DNA from: Linnemannia elongata
Taxonomy: Eukaryota; Mortierellomycota; Mortierellomycetes; Mortierellales; Mortierellaceae
Assembly: GCA_036320915.1 (NCBI GenBank)
Contig: JAXBDG010000001.1
Location: 1,054,001 to 1,118,000 of the forward strand
Length of the DNA stretch: 64,000 bases
Direction of reading: 5' to 3'
The stretch's first letter is position 1; each line of letters begins with the position of its first letter. The notes beneath the pieces are model-generated. The model was not told where the DNA came from and did no database searches. It saw nothing but the letters and a program-made list of their open reading frames with translations. A program made the position numbers and the translations under genes. Below are positions 22,567 to 36,300 of this stretch, in pieces.

Positions 22567-25500
22567 ATGGACAAGTCCGAGCTTGAACACGAGTCGGCAC
22601 CTACCGATCTCCGTATTCACACCAACGACAAGATTGAGAGCGGCAGCAACCAGTCTGAACCCTCCACCGCCGTCGCCCCCCAGTACACCACCCTCGCCGA
22701 CCCCCGCCCCAACAACAATGGCCCCTTCTCCTTCACCACCGATCAGCTTATGGCCCTCTATGATCCCAAAGACCCAGAAAAGCTCGACGAATACGGTGGT
22801 ATCCCCTCTATTCTCGCTGGTCTTCACGCCAACCCTACCAAGGGTCTCTCCACCCCTCACAACAAACCTCTCGCCTCCGTTGTTACGTCAGACGAGAAGG
22901 TCGTCGAGGACCATCACCAACCCGCCGCTGATCAGTCCGTCACTTTCGAGGATCGCGAGCAGTACTTTGGTCGCAATGTCCTCCCCAAGCGCAAACCCAA
23001 AACCATCTTTCAGTTGATGTGGATGGCTCTTCAGGAGAAGATTCTGGTGAGTGTTGTCTTTACACTTGCAAACCTTTTCTTTTCTCGTCCTCATATCCTT
23101 ATCTATCACTCTGGGTGTTCCTTTATGCCCATCCCTATGGGGATCATGACAGGTTACCGGGGTTCCCCTGCTCCTTTTTTCTTTCTTTTTGTTCTGTGTG
23201 GATATGTGGATGTGGCGCCCCTTTACTTTGCTTCCCAGCCTTCTCCAGTCCGACCAGCCCCCTTCTCTTTCATCCCTGTAGCCCCTCTCTCTTGTCTCTT
23301 TCCCCCCCCCCCCCCCCCCCTGAGCACCACTCATTGTTTGGTTCGGATTCAGATGGATATTCATTCGTTAGTTCTCCTACTCTCTAGTCTCCCCAATGAG
23401 ACCGAGAGTCCAGTACCCTTTTTTCCCCCCCCTTGCTTATCCCCTTTTCTCTCTTCCTATCCTTCTCCGACGCGCGATCGAAAGGTGTCTTCCTCCATTA
23501 CTTTGACCACTCTTCTGGGTCTTGGTTTTATTTTACCCTTTCCTCTTTCCTAAGTCAGCTATGGCTACCCTTTCCCAGATATAGACAATGGTGTCTCAGG
23601 CCCTTTTCTTTTACCACCACTGCCACCACTCTTCTTTAAAATAACTCTCTTTTACTGCTGTTAAGCATGCATACAATAACCCTTACTAACCGCGCCCATT
23701 CATACCATTGCATCTCATCTCACTAATAGATCCTACTTTTGATTGCTGCTGTCGTCTCTGTTGGCCTCGGTATCTACGAGGATTATGGTATGAAGGAACA
23801 CAAGAAGGAAGTCCGCTACGATAGAAACTACAACCAAGTTAGCAACGAGGACGCCAAGATCTCTTGGGTCGAGGGTGTCGCCATTCTCTTCGCTGTCATG
23901 ATCGTCGTCCTCGTTGGCTCCGTCAACGATTACCAGAAGGAAGCCCAGTTCCGCAAGCTCAACGCCAAGAAGGAAGATCGCGAGGTCAAGGCCCTCCGCA
24001 ACGGTGAAACTGTCCTCATCTCCGTCTACGACATCGTCGTCGGTGATGTCCTCCACCTCGAGCCCGGTGATGTCATCTCCGCCGATGGTATCTACCTCGG
24101 AGGACACAACCTCAAGTGCGATGAGTCTGCCATGACCGGAGAGTCTGATGCCGTCAAGAAGGTCACCCACGAGGAGTACAAGAGACTCGAAGAGGCCGAG
24201 CACGCCTCTGCCCACGAGAACGCTCCCCTCCACACTAACCACGAAGGTATTGAGGTCATCAAGGAGCAGTCCCATGCCCTCCACGGCGTCGATCCTTTCA
24301 TCATCTCTGGTTCCAAGGTCCTCGAGGGTGTCGGTCTCTACGTCGTCACCGGTGTTGGCGAGAACAGTTTCCACGGTAGAACCATGATGTCGCTTCGTAC
24401 CGAGGCCGAGGATACCCCCCTTCAGACCAAACTGAACGGCTTGGCTGAGCAGATTGCAAAGTTGGGCAGTTTGGCTGCCTTGATCATGTTGATTGTCCTG
24501 TTCATCCGCTTCTTCATCTCCTTCAAGGATCGTATCCCTGAAGGCAGCGAGATCGCCACCAGGCTGGTCGACATTCTCATTGCTTGTGTCACCGTCGTCG
24601 TCGTCGCCGTCCCCGAGGGTCTTCCCTTGGCCGTCACCTTGGCTCTTGCCTTTGCCACCACCCGCATGTTAAAGGACAACAATCTGGTTCGTGTCCTCGC
24701 TGCTTGCGAGACCATGGGTAACGCCACCACCATTTGCTCTGACAAGACTGGAACCTTGACCCAGAACCGGTATGTTGTCACATTGACTCTCATGCAAGGA
24801 TGCTTGCCAATTATCAGTCTATCATCGCCCATCCGTTGAACGCCAACTAATGCACGCTGTTCTTTATTGTTCTCTTCTTTTGTTCATAGCATGACTGTTG
24901 TTGCCGGAACCTTGGGGTTGAAGACTCGTTTCGTTGCCGACTCCGCCGAGGGTGATGCTAACAAGCGCGCCAGCAGCGCTATCAACAAGAACGCAGTTGC
25001 TATTAGCCAATTGGTCAGCAGCGTCCCCGCTCCCGTTACCCAGCTGATGCATGAGGCCATTGCCGTCAACTCTTCTGCCTTTGAGAGCGAGGATGACAAG
25101 GGTAACTTGTCCTTCATCGGATCCAAGACCGAGGTTGCTTTGCTCGACTTTTCCAAGAAGATCGGTGGTGCCGACTACCGCCAGCTTCGTGAGGCTTCCC
25201 CCGTTGTTCACCTGTACCCCTTCTCTTCCGAGCGCAAGTCCATGGCCACTATTGTGCAGATGGGCCCCAACAAGTTCCGTCTTCACGCCAAGGGTGCCTC
25301 CGAGATTATCATGAAGCGTTGCGACAAGGTTCTCCAGATCTCTTCCGCTGCTGACCAGGCTTCCTCCTCCGAGAAGGATGACGAGATCGCTCAGTTGGAG
25401 CTCAACGGTGAACTCCAGACCCAGATCCACAAGACGATCATCTCATATGCCACCCAATCCCTCCGTACCATTGGTATTGCCTACCGTGATTTCGAGTCCT

Positions 25501-27299
25501 GGCCTCCAGCCAACGTCCAGCTCAACGCTGACGGCGAGGTTCCCTTCTCTGCTGTCGCCGAGGATGGTCTTACTTTGATCGGTGTTGTCGGTATCGAGGA
25601 TCCCCTTCGTGATGGTGTCCCCGAGGCTGTTCTTGCTTGCCAGCGCGCTGGTGTCTTTGTCCGCATGGTTACCGGTGATAATATCCTCACTGCCAAGTCA
25701 ATTGCCACCCAGTGCGGTATCTACACCCAAGGTGGTATTATTATGGAAGGTCCCAAGTTCCGTGCCCTCAGCGAAGAGGAAATGGACGCTGTCATCCCCC
25801 GTCTCCAGGTCTTGGCCCGCTCCAGTCCCGAGGACAAGAAGATTCTTGTCGGTCGTCTCAAGGCCCAGGGTGAGATTGTTGCTGTTACTGGTGACGGCAC
25901 CAACGATGGTCCCGCTCTCAAGTTGTCCGACGTCGGTTTCTCAATGGGTATTGCCGGTACTGAGGTTGCCAAGGAGGCCTCGGCTATTATTCTCATGGAC
26001 GATAATTTCTCCAGTATTGTCAAGGCCATCCTCTGGGGTCGCGCTGTCAACGATGCCGTTAAGAAGTTCCTGCAGTTCCAGTTGACTGTCAACGTCACCG
26101 CTGTCATCCTCACCCTTGTCACCGCCGTCGTTTCTAAGGATCAAAAGGCCGTCATGTCTGCTGTCCAGCTTCTCTGGGTCAACTTGATTATGGATACCCT
26201 TGCCGCTCTTGCCCTTGCCACCGACCCGCCCACCATGGATCTCTTGGACCGCCAGCCCGAGCCCCGCACTGCCCCTTTGATCTCGTTCACTATGTGGAAG
26301 ATGATTCTCGGCCAGTCTGTTTTGCAGCTTGTCATCGTCTTTGTCCTGGAGTACGCTGGCATGAGCATCCTCAACTATAACCAAGTTCCTGCCAATGTTG
26401 CCGATATCATCAACACCTACCCCGCAGATGCTCAAGAAAGGACCGACATCAAGAACGCCTACCTTGGATTCAAGGAGCAGGAGGTTTCCACCATGGTCTT
26501 CAACACTTTTGTCTTCCTGCAGATCTTTAACGAGGTCAACTGCCGTCGCTTGGATAACCGCCTCAACATCTTTGCTGGTATTCTCAAGAACACCTACTTC
26601 ATGGTCATCTTTGTCATCATGGTCGTCTTCCAGGTCATTATTGTTGAGTTTGGTGGCGAGGCCTTCAAGACTGAGAAGATCAACAATGTTCAATGGGCTA
26701 TCTGTGTCGTCCTTGGTCTTCTCTCTCTCCCTGTTGGTGTCATTATCCGATTGATCCCCGACGAGCTCTTTGGTGGACTCAAGGACTGGGTCAACAATAC
26801 CCATGTCAACGATGGTCGCCTCCCAGCCTTTGACGCTTACCCCGGCAAGCAGGATGTAGGTCGTGCCAACTCGATTCCTGCCTCCATCACTTCGAACCGC
26901 ACCAACTCGATCTCTAGCGGCAGCAACGTCTACCCCGGCCGTGAGGGTCTTGTCTGGAACTCTGCTATCACCAAGGCTCGCTCCGAGCTCTCGGTCTTTA
27001 AGTCAATCCGCGGCGGTCGTCTCTCGACCGACTCTGAGAGAAGTAACAGTGCCATCCATGCCGCAGCCGTTGTCCCCTCGCTGGTTGCCACTTCGGTCGG
27101 CGCTGGCTGGGCTCCCAACCGTGGCCGCTCAACCCCTGGCAACTCTTCAAGCCAAGTCAATCTTAGCAACTCGAGTCCACGCAACAGTATGACTGGATCT
27201 CGCCGTGGAACTGGCCAGAGCATGGTCCGTCCTTCTACTCCCCTTGCCACTTCCACCCCTCCTGCATCCGGTGCTGTAAATACCTCCACTTCATCTTAA
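22567..27299 (+). CDS. P-type Ca2+-transporting ATPase (PMC1/PMCA type, P2B)
   Basis: Exons 22567-23046, 23730-24769 and 24890-27299 give 1309 aa. Hallmarks in order: actuator MTGES loop, TM4 motif PEGLPLAVTLALA, phosphorylation site CSDKTGTLTQN with Asp498, nucleotide-binding KGASE, TGDN, and hinge GDGTNDGPALK near 841, then five or six C-terminal membrane segments. Intron 2 splits the codon for the Arg after the phosphorylation loop. P2B pumps move cytosolic Ca2+ into the vacuole (yeast Pmc1) or out of the cell. The 120-residue hydrophilic N-tail and the roughly 200-residue Ser/Asn-rich C-tail may be regulatory, but I see no clear calmodulin-binding helix. Intron 1 is unusually long (683 bp). 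Codons are strongly C-ending compared with neighbours, suggesting high expression. Confidence 0.95.
23047..23729 (+). other. Long intron 1 of the Ca2+-ATPase gene
   Basis: Donor GTGAGT and acceptor ACTAATAG, the branch-like CTAAT directly overlapping the acceptor. It contains a 19-nt poly-C (23302-23320) and pyrimidine-rich DNA. The reading frame stays open for about 500 bp into it, which can mislead gene callers. Confidence 0.85.
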
Positions 27300-27647
27300 T
27301 TATCCATCTAGTCCACCATATATTTTTCATGTCAACCATAATCTCCAAAAAGTAATGTCTTCTAATAATAAAACGAATATGACAAACAAATATTATCGTG
27401 CCTGTTCGCTTGCAATAAGTGCCATGATGAAAAGTGCCATAATGAATAACTCTGTTGTAGTTAATTAAGGGTATCTAACCCTCGAAATTATCTTCGCGAC
27501 GCGTGCATCCTCTGTTTTTGTTTTTTACCACCCTCGTTATTTTTCCCAACACCACCATCATCAACTCTCCAGACAACAACAACAACAACAACCGCAACAA
27601 CGACAACAACAACCACAACCGACAAAGGCGAATAATACACTACTACC
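27300..27647. promoter_or_regulatory. Ca2+-ATPase 3' end and DAM1 promoter
   Basis: AATAAA at 27367-27372 is a plausible polyadenylation signal for the ATPase. ACGCGT (27499-27504), an MCB-type cell-cycle box, lies 144 bp upstream of the Dam1 start codon. A CAACAA-type leader follows at 27575-27620. Confidence 0.45.
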
Positions 27648-29023
27648 ATGCCTCAAGATAATATGAACCGTCGCAAGTCCAGGATAGGACCCGGCCTGAA
27701 ACGGTCCATTGGCGCAGGAGGAGGATCATCCTCAACTGCTGACATCACCACCCACACCCTCTTCAGTTCCCTCAGGCACGATCATCAGCAACAACAACAG
27801 CTACAACAGCAGTACGACGCGCATCCACTACGACGATCACAACACTACTACTCCCAAGACGCGTCCTCAGATCATCATCATCACTACAACTACAACAACA
27901 GCAGCCAGCCATCACACGTAGCCATAACACCCATGCAACCGATTTCAAAAGGACTGGAGGACCCGGTCGAACGACTATGCTTTGCGGTCGACCAGCTCGT
28001 CGAAAAGATGGCTGTTGTGGCCGATATCCATGCCGGTCTCGCCAACTTTAACGAGTCCTTTGGGTCACTGCTTTATGGCCTCAAGATGACTGCAATCAAC
28101 GTGGATTGGACTGAGGTAAATATCTTGCCCCAATATCGTTGTTACTATGCGTACCTTGAACATAATCCTTGGAAAGAATGACGTCGAGGCATTCGACTGA
28201 CGCCTGGATTTTGTTTCTTTCTAATGTCATTAGGCGCCCACGAAGAGGTCATTCGAGAGACAGGAACAGCGGGAAGCAGAGGCGATTATATTACAGCAGC
28301 AACAGGAGGAGCTGGAAAGGATTCGCCGGCAACAGATTCTGGAGAAGGAGCGTGAAGTGGAACGTCAGCGCCAGGAGGTCGAACGACTAGAGGCAGAACG
28401 GACAAGAGCCGCGATGGCAAGTCTTAACAGTGGTGGCAACCAGAGTGGTAGTGGCAACAGCCATGGGTCTCGTTTGAAGAGGCCAGGAAGTACCACAACA
28501 ACAGGTGCAGGAACCTCACGGATTCCACCTAGACGCGTCCAAGGGACTTCACGATCTAACAACCAAGGAGCAAATGCAGGTCCTTCGAGATCCGGTAGTG
28601 GAGGAGTACGCAAGCTGGCCGGCAAACTTGTGATGAAGCGGATGGCTGAGCGGTTACCGCTTCGGTATCGCGACGAGGTAATTAATTCTGGGATTGTGCT
28701 TTGTATATGGAGATGAATGGACATTTAAAGGAAGTAGGTATGCAAAGTCTTGTTTATTTTCTAACACATGGTTTCCTCATCTGCAAAACAATGGCAACGA
28801 CGACAATTCACAGCCTCACCGGGCGCCAATTGAGGCTATTATGCGTTCGCTGTCAGAGAACATTGAAGGTCGAACTCTCCCAGAACTGGTAGCTGTTGCT
28901 GGAGTGGCCCGTCATCGATGCAACGAGTACTTGGGCGTACTTATTCACGCAAAGGAGGTTATCAAGACGAGTCAAAAGGGAGTTGTGTTTTCTCTGAATC
29001 CAGACCGATACCCCAGTCGGTAA
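27648..29023 (+). CDS. DAM1: DASH complex subunit Dam1
   Basis: Exons 27648-28115, 28234-28677 and 28814-29023 give 373 aa. Residues 102-160 form the Dam1 family core (LCFAVDQLVEKM, then NFNESFGSLLYGLKMTAINV), split by intron 1 just before APTKRSFE. A Glu/Arg-rich coiled coil follows (about 165-215), then a Ser/Gly linker. The DASH/Dam1 ring couples kinetochores to spindle microtubules through Ndc80. Exon 3 encodes about 69 residues with a helix-helix-helix-hairpin pattern (IEAIMRSLSENIEGRTLPEL, then VVFSLNPDRY) resembling a winged-helix fold, which I do not know from yeast Dam1. It is in phase and GT-AG spliced, so it appears to be part of the gene. His- and Gln-rich tracts lie near residues 40-90. 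Confidence 0.87.
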
Positions 29024-30310
29024 TAGGAAGGATAAGGGAGAGAGTGAGCAACACGATGACACCACCTTCACCTTTCCACCCTCACCACTCACAACAAATA
29101 ACGCGACGGCAAATATTTCAAAAATGAGCGACAAAGAGATCGACTCGACAGGATGACCACGTGGAGGAGTGCGATTCTGGCGCTCTCTCTCATGTGTGTT
29201 AAACTGTGGAAACCAGGGATGCGCTTGTTTTTTTTTGTGTGTGTGTCTGGAGCAACTCACGACACGACCGTCAGGCAGGATACGACACTTTCTTTTGTTT
29301 GTTCTTTTCTTTTTTTTTTTTATTTGCTCCCTACTTGTACTTTAGACAACTAATAAACAACGACCCGGACACCAGAGGAACAAGAAGCAGCTTGAATACC
29401 CAACCGGGATGCGAAATCAAGGGCAAATTTTATTTTCAAGGGGGAGGGATACGAAAGGGAGAAAGAGACGCGCAGACACGAGCACAACAGGAGTCGCAGG
29501 AACCATTTAAATGCTCTCAGGAATCAGGACCACTTTTTTGGAATCCTTCACATATGGTTGTCGCCGTTGCACGGACTGGCCTGGGCTGGCTAATCGTGGC
29601 AGCAAAGAGTCGGATACAGTGGCGAAAAGGAGAGGGAGGAACATGCGGAAGAAGAACACGATAATGGAAGTAAGACAAAGAAGGGTAAAAAAGAGAGAGA
29701 GAGAGAGAGAGACGGCTATCCCTGAATATCATCAACTCGTGTGTGGTGTGTGTGTGTGTAAGTGTGTAAGTGTGCAAGGGAGTATTTATTCCTCCTGAAG
29801 GTCTGTCCGTGCATAAACTGTGTCAACACCTCCTCCTCCTCTTCCCTGTGTTTGTGTTTGTCCGATGTATTTTTACACATTGGCGCCTTTCCCCCCCCCC
29901 CCCCCCCCCCCTCTTTATGTGTGTCTTTTCTCTCAGGCAGCCTTCTTTCTTCTTTTACCTCCTCTTTTACCATTCCTTATCACCGTCATTCATTGTCATT
30001 CATAACGGCGCAATCTCCTCCCATTCCCTTTGACCATTACCTCCCTCCCCTTGTTGTCTTACAGATCTCTCTTTCTTCTCCTCCTTCCTCCACTCAGACG
30101 ACAACGAGACGGCATCAACTTGACAATAGGCGTCACTTTATACTTTGCGCCCTCTCCTCATCAGTTCCTCCTTCTCTAAAGCAACTAAAAAAGTCGACAA
30201 AAAAAAGACGTTAAAAGAAAAAGGCGTAGAGTGAAGGGTGTCGGCCACAGGCACCACCACCACCATCAGCAGCACTATTACCACTATCCATCCAAACCAC
30301 ACATATCGCA
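29024..30310. other. Intergenic region, no gene seen
   Basis: Contains (GA)n near 29692-29712, a (GT)n run near 29740-29775, a 21-nt poly-C at 29891-29911, and a pyrimidine-rich leader before the attractin-like gene. ORFs on either strand reflect these repeats. Confidence 0.5.
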
Positions 30311-33300
30311 ATGGCTCGACCTTGGCGACACTGCTGGACTCGACGCTGCCTGGTCTTATTCATATCCTTCCAGCTCTTAGCTTCACTCTCCCCTTCCTAT
30401 CGGAGCTATAGCGACAACAGCCCAAACTTTCAAGCCAATGCCGCTCCTACTACAGATACACAACAACGTAACACCAACTTTGACCAGCAACACAGTCTTC
30501 AGCAAAAACATCTTCATCCCGTCAACAGCATCAATAACAATGTCGGGAATGTGGAAGGCCAAGGAACAACAACGCATAGGCGGAGGGAGATTGTCCAGGA
30601 TGTTATGCCCAATGATGATGAGGGTGATAGAAACAACAACGATGACAGCAGCATCGATAGCTTCTCCGATGACGCGGGCACTAACAGCGACAGCAACAGC
30701 AACAACAGTCCACAGACCAACAGTAGAGCAACAGCAGCAACAACAGCAGTAGCAGCCACGGTCCACCAACTCAAGGTGGCCTCAGTCTTGTGCAACTCAG
30801 ACGCTCCGCTGTTACTCGGCCCAGACTGGAATGGCACCTTTTCGACCAATTCGGGCGATGGAGCTTACCCGTCCCTGAATCGGACCTGCACTTTTACTAT
30901 GCAGGCCATGCCAAGTAGTTCTGGTTCGGGTGGGAATGGTCGACCTATACCCTATGTGGTTGCACTCACTTTTTCGACACCCATTCAGCTGGTCTGCGGG
31001 TAGGTGTGAAAGAAATACAATGGGTTCCCTGGTTGAATCTGAATGGGAGGACAGCAGGGGAAAAAAAAAGGAAGTGGACAAACAGACAACAAACAAAGTG
31101 TAACGGACATAAGCGTACGACAACCAAGGTCTGGACATTCATTCATTCAATCATTCATTCATTCATTCAATCAATCATTCATTCATTCATTCATTCATTC
31201 ATTCAAAAAAAAAAAGGGTCCCTTCTGCTTTCGTTCTCAAGGCGATTGATGTGGGAAAGCACGGTTGCTTGAACTTTAATGAAGTTCCGGTTGACCGATT
31301 GATTTTGATTGACCATTGAGCAAACGAGCTGGAGGCGAGAAGCGGGACAGAATCAGGGACAGTGGTGACTAACAGCCGCTGGATATCTGCAACAAAAACT
31401 TGCTTAGGACGGACTACCTGACTCTTTACGATGGACCCGACGAATCTGCACCCATCCTGGCAAAGATCTGTGGCAACATTTGGTCGGACAAGATCCCGAC
31501 CTTTTATTCAACGGGGCCCGTGCTCACCGCCGTCTTTTCCTCTCAGGAGTCTTCGCCTGGCTCCTTTGGCTTCTCCGCCGTCTGGTACTCAATAGGTATG
31601 CATACATAACCGTGATCATCATTGTAGCCTGTTGTTTGTTTGTCTATCGATCCATATGGTCTAACCATGCCAACTATTTGCAACACATCTATAACACATC
31701 AGCTCCTTGCACAGTGTGCACCACAAGTGGTCGGGGAACGTGCAGCAACAGCAACACTTGCAATTGCAACAGTCGATACACAGGAGCTGTCTGTGAGACT
31801 GGTAAGGATGTCGTCGTAGTGAGATAACGCTTAGTGCTTTTTCTCCATAGAGACTTTTCGGCTCTTCTATCGATTCACATGTCTAATATGTAAGCACTTC
31901 CATTACCAACGATAGAGACGGCGGGATCCAAGGATTTTACACCACGATCCCAACATGCGATGGCGTATGATTCCAAGAATGACATGGTCTATATTATGGG
32001 CGGAGCAAGCTTGAGGAACCCCTTCATGAACGATCTCCTCAGTTACTCCTTTGGTAAGCAAAACTATCCAACTTCAGGCGCAAAGGCACCATGTAAGCGA
32101 CATCGGCCTAAACCCTTTTAACTATCGTTATCGGATTCATATATAGCCTCGAACAGGTGGAACAAGATCACCACTGCCAGAAGCCCTGATCCTCGGTATG
32201 GCCATTTCGCGTTCATGTACAACGACGACTTGTACATTTACGGCGGCCGTTCGATCATTGGTGCCCTTGCGGATATTTGGAAGTTTGACGGGAAGACCTG
32301 GATGCAACAACTAGCCAGCAACCCTGAAAGGCTGCCAGCTGGGCGAATTGGGTCAGCCAATGTCGTGGTTACGAGCAATAATAATACCAAGCTCTATGTC
32401 TTTGGGGGCCTGACTACATCCGGTGCAACGTCTCGAGAGCTGAACATCTATGATCTAGGTACATTTGGAATGATTGATACGGGAGCACATGGCTGACTAG
32501 TGACACTGACTAATACGCGCCGCCTAGTTTGGTCGGGCAGCTTGTAACTAACACTCCTTTGGCACACTGGCATGTTCTACTTAGCCACAAATAGGTGGAC
32601 TAAAATGGATCACCAAAACTCGGTTGGACTTTCAGGAGCGACGGCGGTGTATCACCAGGCAACTGATTCTATCTACTACTTTGGAGGCATGGTCAACCAG
32701 ACGTCTCGCAATGTCATTACATACCAGTATCGCATCTATCAAGAGCTTTGGTACGCACTGGCACCACGAATTGATCCCCTCACAGCTACACCAGTTTCTT
32801 ACTGGAATGTCACAGATGGCCCTGCACTGAATACCACCGCTCTCGACGATGACGGCGACTCTGATTCAGGAAAGAATTCGACAGTGCAAATCCTTCCACC
32901 AGTGATGTATGACCCGTTGACAACCATTTGGACGCCGGCAGGGGTCATTGGCGACGACACTGTAGTCATGTACGGTGGCATGAGACCCTATGGACCAGGC
33001 GTCAACGAACGCGAGCAGTCTTGCTTTGCGTCCAGTTTTGCCATTTATGATCTCTGTAAGAACTGGATCTTCGGACAAGTGGGTGTATGAGATGGTTTTT
33101 TTTGGGATCAGGGCAATTTATCTCACTGACTGAATTGCTTGACTATCGTGTTTTACCCGTTTAGCATGCCAGAACTGGACGTCGTATGATGTGTCCGAGT
33201 TGGATGGCGTTCTCAAAGGCCGAGTCAATCATACCATGGTGATAAGGCCTCCTGGCGCTCCTGGAGGAAGCAAGACGGCGTATACTGCGTACATCTTTGG

Positions 33301-36300
33301 AGGGTTTGATGGAACCGATCGTGCCGACATGCTGAACGTCACCATGACCATCCCAACAACAACCCCTGGTGCTATCAACAACTGTCGAGGTACATTTCTC
33401 GTTACAATTCCATTAAGTGAAAGGACACTTGCTGCTATAACTGATTCTAACTTTTGTCATGGCACTATTTGGATACGATTTATAGCACTGCGGTGGTGCA
33501 GCCTTTACGACGACTGCCAGTATTGTCCAACAAACTACTGCTCCTACATCAACGGACTCTGCTTATTTAACACGGACAAAGGGAAAAACGCACTGGTCTT
33601 GGCAGGAAACTCGAATGATGTCCCTAGGAGTGGAACATTACAGGATTTGCTCCGCCAACAACCCCAGCTCAGGGGACAGGTTCAGAGTCTAGATATCTGC
33701 CCATCTCGGACTGCACTCGAGCTGACCAACCCTTACTCGGGAACTATCCAGTCGGGACAAGAGATTTCCTTCAGGATCTACATTGACTCTGCCGACTTGA
33801 ATATCCAGTACGAGATCAGGACTCTCCCTACGTCAGCGTTAGAGTTCAAGTCACTGAACGTCTGGGAGGGGTTTATGAACATGTACTGGCGGGCGGACCA
33901 TGGATTGACGGACAACTCTTGGATCGCCCCAGCCTCTGATACCTCAACCCTTGATCTGCCAACGATGTCTAGTAACTCGAGCGATGTTCCTGTAATTGCA
34001 CCTGGAGGCTTGTTGAACACGAGTGAGTTGATGAACCGATGGACAACATACTCGGGTTTGGATGATAATCCTTCCACCTCCGCCATTCGAGACGACACAT
34101 CCTACATCTACTTTTTGGCCTCAGATCCACGTCGGTTTGCAGGATACCATGTCTTTTCGCTGACGAACCATAACCCGACGTCACTCTCCTTCTCAGTGAC
34201 AGTGACGCTGTTGAATCACCCAACGTCAGTCGACAGGCCTCCCGGAGCACGGTTCAACATGGCGACGTTGGGATTCTTCATGCTTGGATTTATCCTTGCA
34301 GTTGTGCTTTTGGTTCTCACGGCGCGCAAGATTCGTCAACTGATCGAGGACAGGGACGCATCGCATCGTACGGCAGAGATGCAGTTGTTGGTGGACGAGG
34401 ATGATGACAGGCGTCGAAACAACCGAGGCGGACCCAATGGTGGGATGACCTTGATCCAGACGGATGGATCCATGTTGCTTAAGAAACCTCTGTACCGGAT
34501 CGTTGTCGGAGTTCAGGATATGGGCAAGGAGGTGTTTGGGATTTCGAGATCAAATCTGCGACATCGACATGTTCGTGGCGATGGGTCATCTGGAGGCTCG
34601 AAGGGTCAAGGCAGGCCTGATTCTAAGAGTAAAGTAGCGGCAACAGCAACAGCTGTTTTACCTCGGTCATTACCGCATCCGACTGTCGTTCAATCCGTTG
34701 TTGAAGTGCAGGATCCAACGTCGTCACCGCCACGAGAGAAACGCTCGCGTGTTCGATCGGATTTTATTCGGGACATTGGATCGGCACCGCTGCCGCTGAC
34801 GGCCGCTGAGGAATCAATGATGGAGAAGGAGGCAAGTGCTCTCGCGAGATCGTTATCCTTTGTCGACTCTCGTAGGCTGTCAGCCTCCACTCCTGATTTC
34901 GGGAATGTGGTTGAGACTAACTCGAGCGACAAGAATCGGAATAAGACTGAAGCTGCTCAGAGCTCACTCTGGGCCAAGAGTACGCCCTCGCTCATCCGGC
35001 AGGCTAGCATTCAGAACGAACACCAATACAATAAGGATTCATCAAATCAGGACACAACGCCGCAACGCCCCTCCAACAACTTTGACGAGCCAGGATTGCA
35101 GCGCGGATGGTCGCTGAGGAGTCTTGGGAGGAACTCCTCGCTCTCACGATCGTTCAGCCATCGATCCAAGACCACGGCGGAAGAGCGAGAAGGCTTGACG
35201 AATCAGCAGACCTTTATCGAAGAGGAGGATCCATCAGGTGGCGGTGGAGTATCGAGTAGGGGTTCGTTCGATAGTGAGCAGGAGATTGTCGATCTTGGCG
35301 GCCTTTTGTCTCCAACGGATTTGTTGCGGCAGCGTCAGGAGCAGATTGAGAAACATACTCGGGAGGAGGAGGAGGTAGCTCGGCAGCGACAGCGACGGCG
35401 ACGGAATCCCATCAAAGTACAACCGATTTCGATTGAACCTCTACCGTTCCATTCTGGCCTTGTACCTCGGACCATGACGCATTTCAAGAAATACCGCCGG
35501 AATCTTGCTAGGCAGCAGCGACGACAACAACAACAGCAGCAGCAGCAGGAACAATATCAGGGACAAGAGCATGGACAGTCTCAACCATCCATGTCGAGGC
35601 AGCATTCGACCGAGTCAGTTGGATCGAGACGGCGCTCGCCTACACCTCCCACATCTGGGCCTACTCATCCAGAGCCACTTGGTCAACATCAAGTCCGAGC
35701 TACAAAGTCGCAAGGATCGCTGCGGGAAGTTTGCAAGGTGGCGTCTCGGATGGCTTCAAGGAGTCATGGCGACATATTTCCGAGGAACGTGGATGTGGAG
35801 GCAGATGAAGTGGTGGTGAAGTCGGGGTCCAAGTCTCTAGCGGAGAAGAGGTCCATGCCGCAACTTGGGTGGAGCGGGAAGAATGAGCAGCATGGGGATT
35901 TGGAAGCGGCCATTGAGTTGAGGCAGTTTACTGTTTCTGCGCGTGGCGGTGGCAGCAGTGGTAGTGGCGTTGGCGTTGGCGTTGGCGGTCAAGGACTTGA
36001 TACGGTTGAGAACATTGTGGATGACAGCTACAGAGACGAATGTCCAGGTGGAAATGGACCATTGGGATCACCGTTTTCGTCGCCTGCCCAAGAGCGAGCC
36101 AACCAGCCACAAGTTCAACAGTCAGACCAGCCTCGTCCAGGACAGCAGGAAGCGCGTGATAGTGGTGGTGGTCAGAAGCAGAAGAGACCAATCAAGATGA
36201 GAGGTCGTCAGGAGTATGAGCCCGGCCCGCTGTTGGCGATGAATTTCTTGATTGTATTTCCTGGTGATTCTGGATCCAGGAAGGTCAGTCAACAAGGCGG

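Noticed and set aside
22567..23553. 328-aa ORF reading through intron 1 of the Ca2+-ATPase gene
   Set aside because: The conserved pump sequence resumes at 23730 after a GT-AG intron; the extra frame is pyrimidine-derived low complexity.
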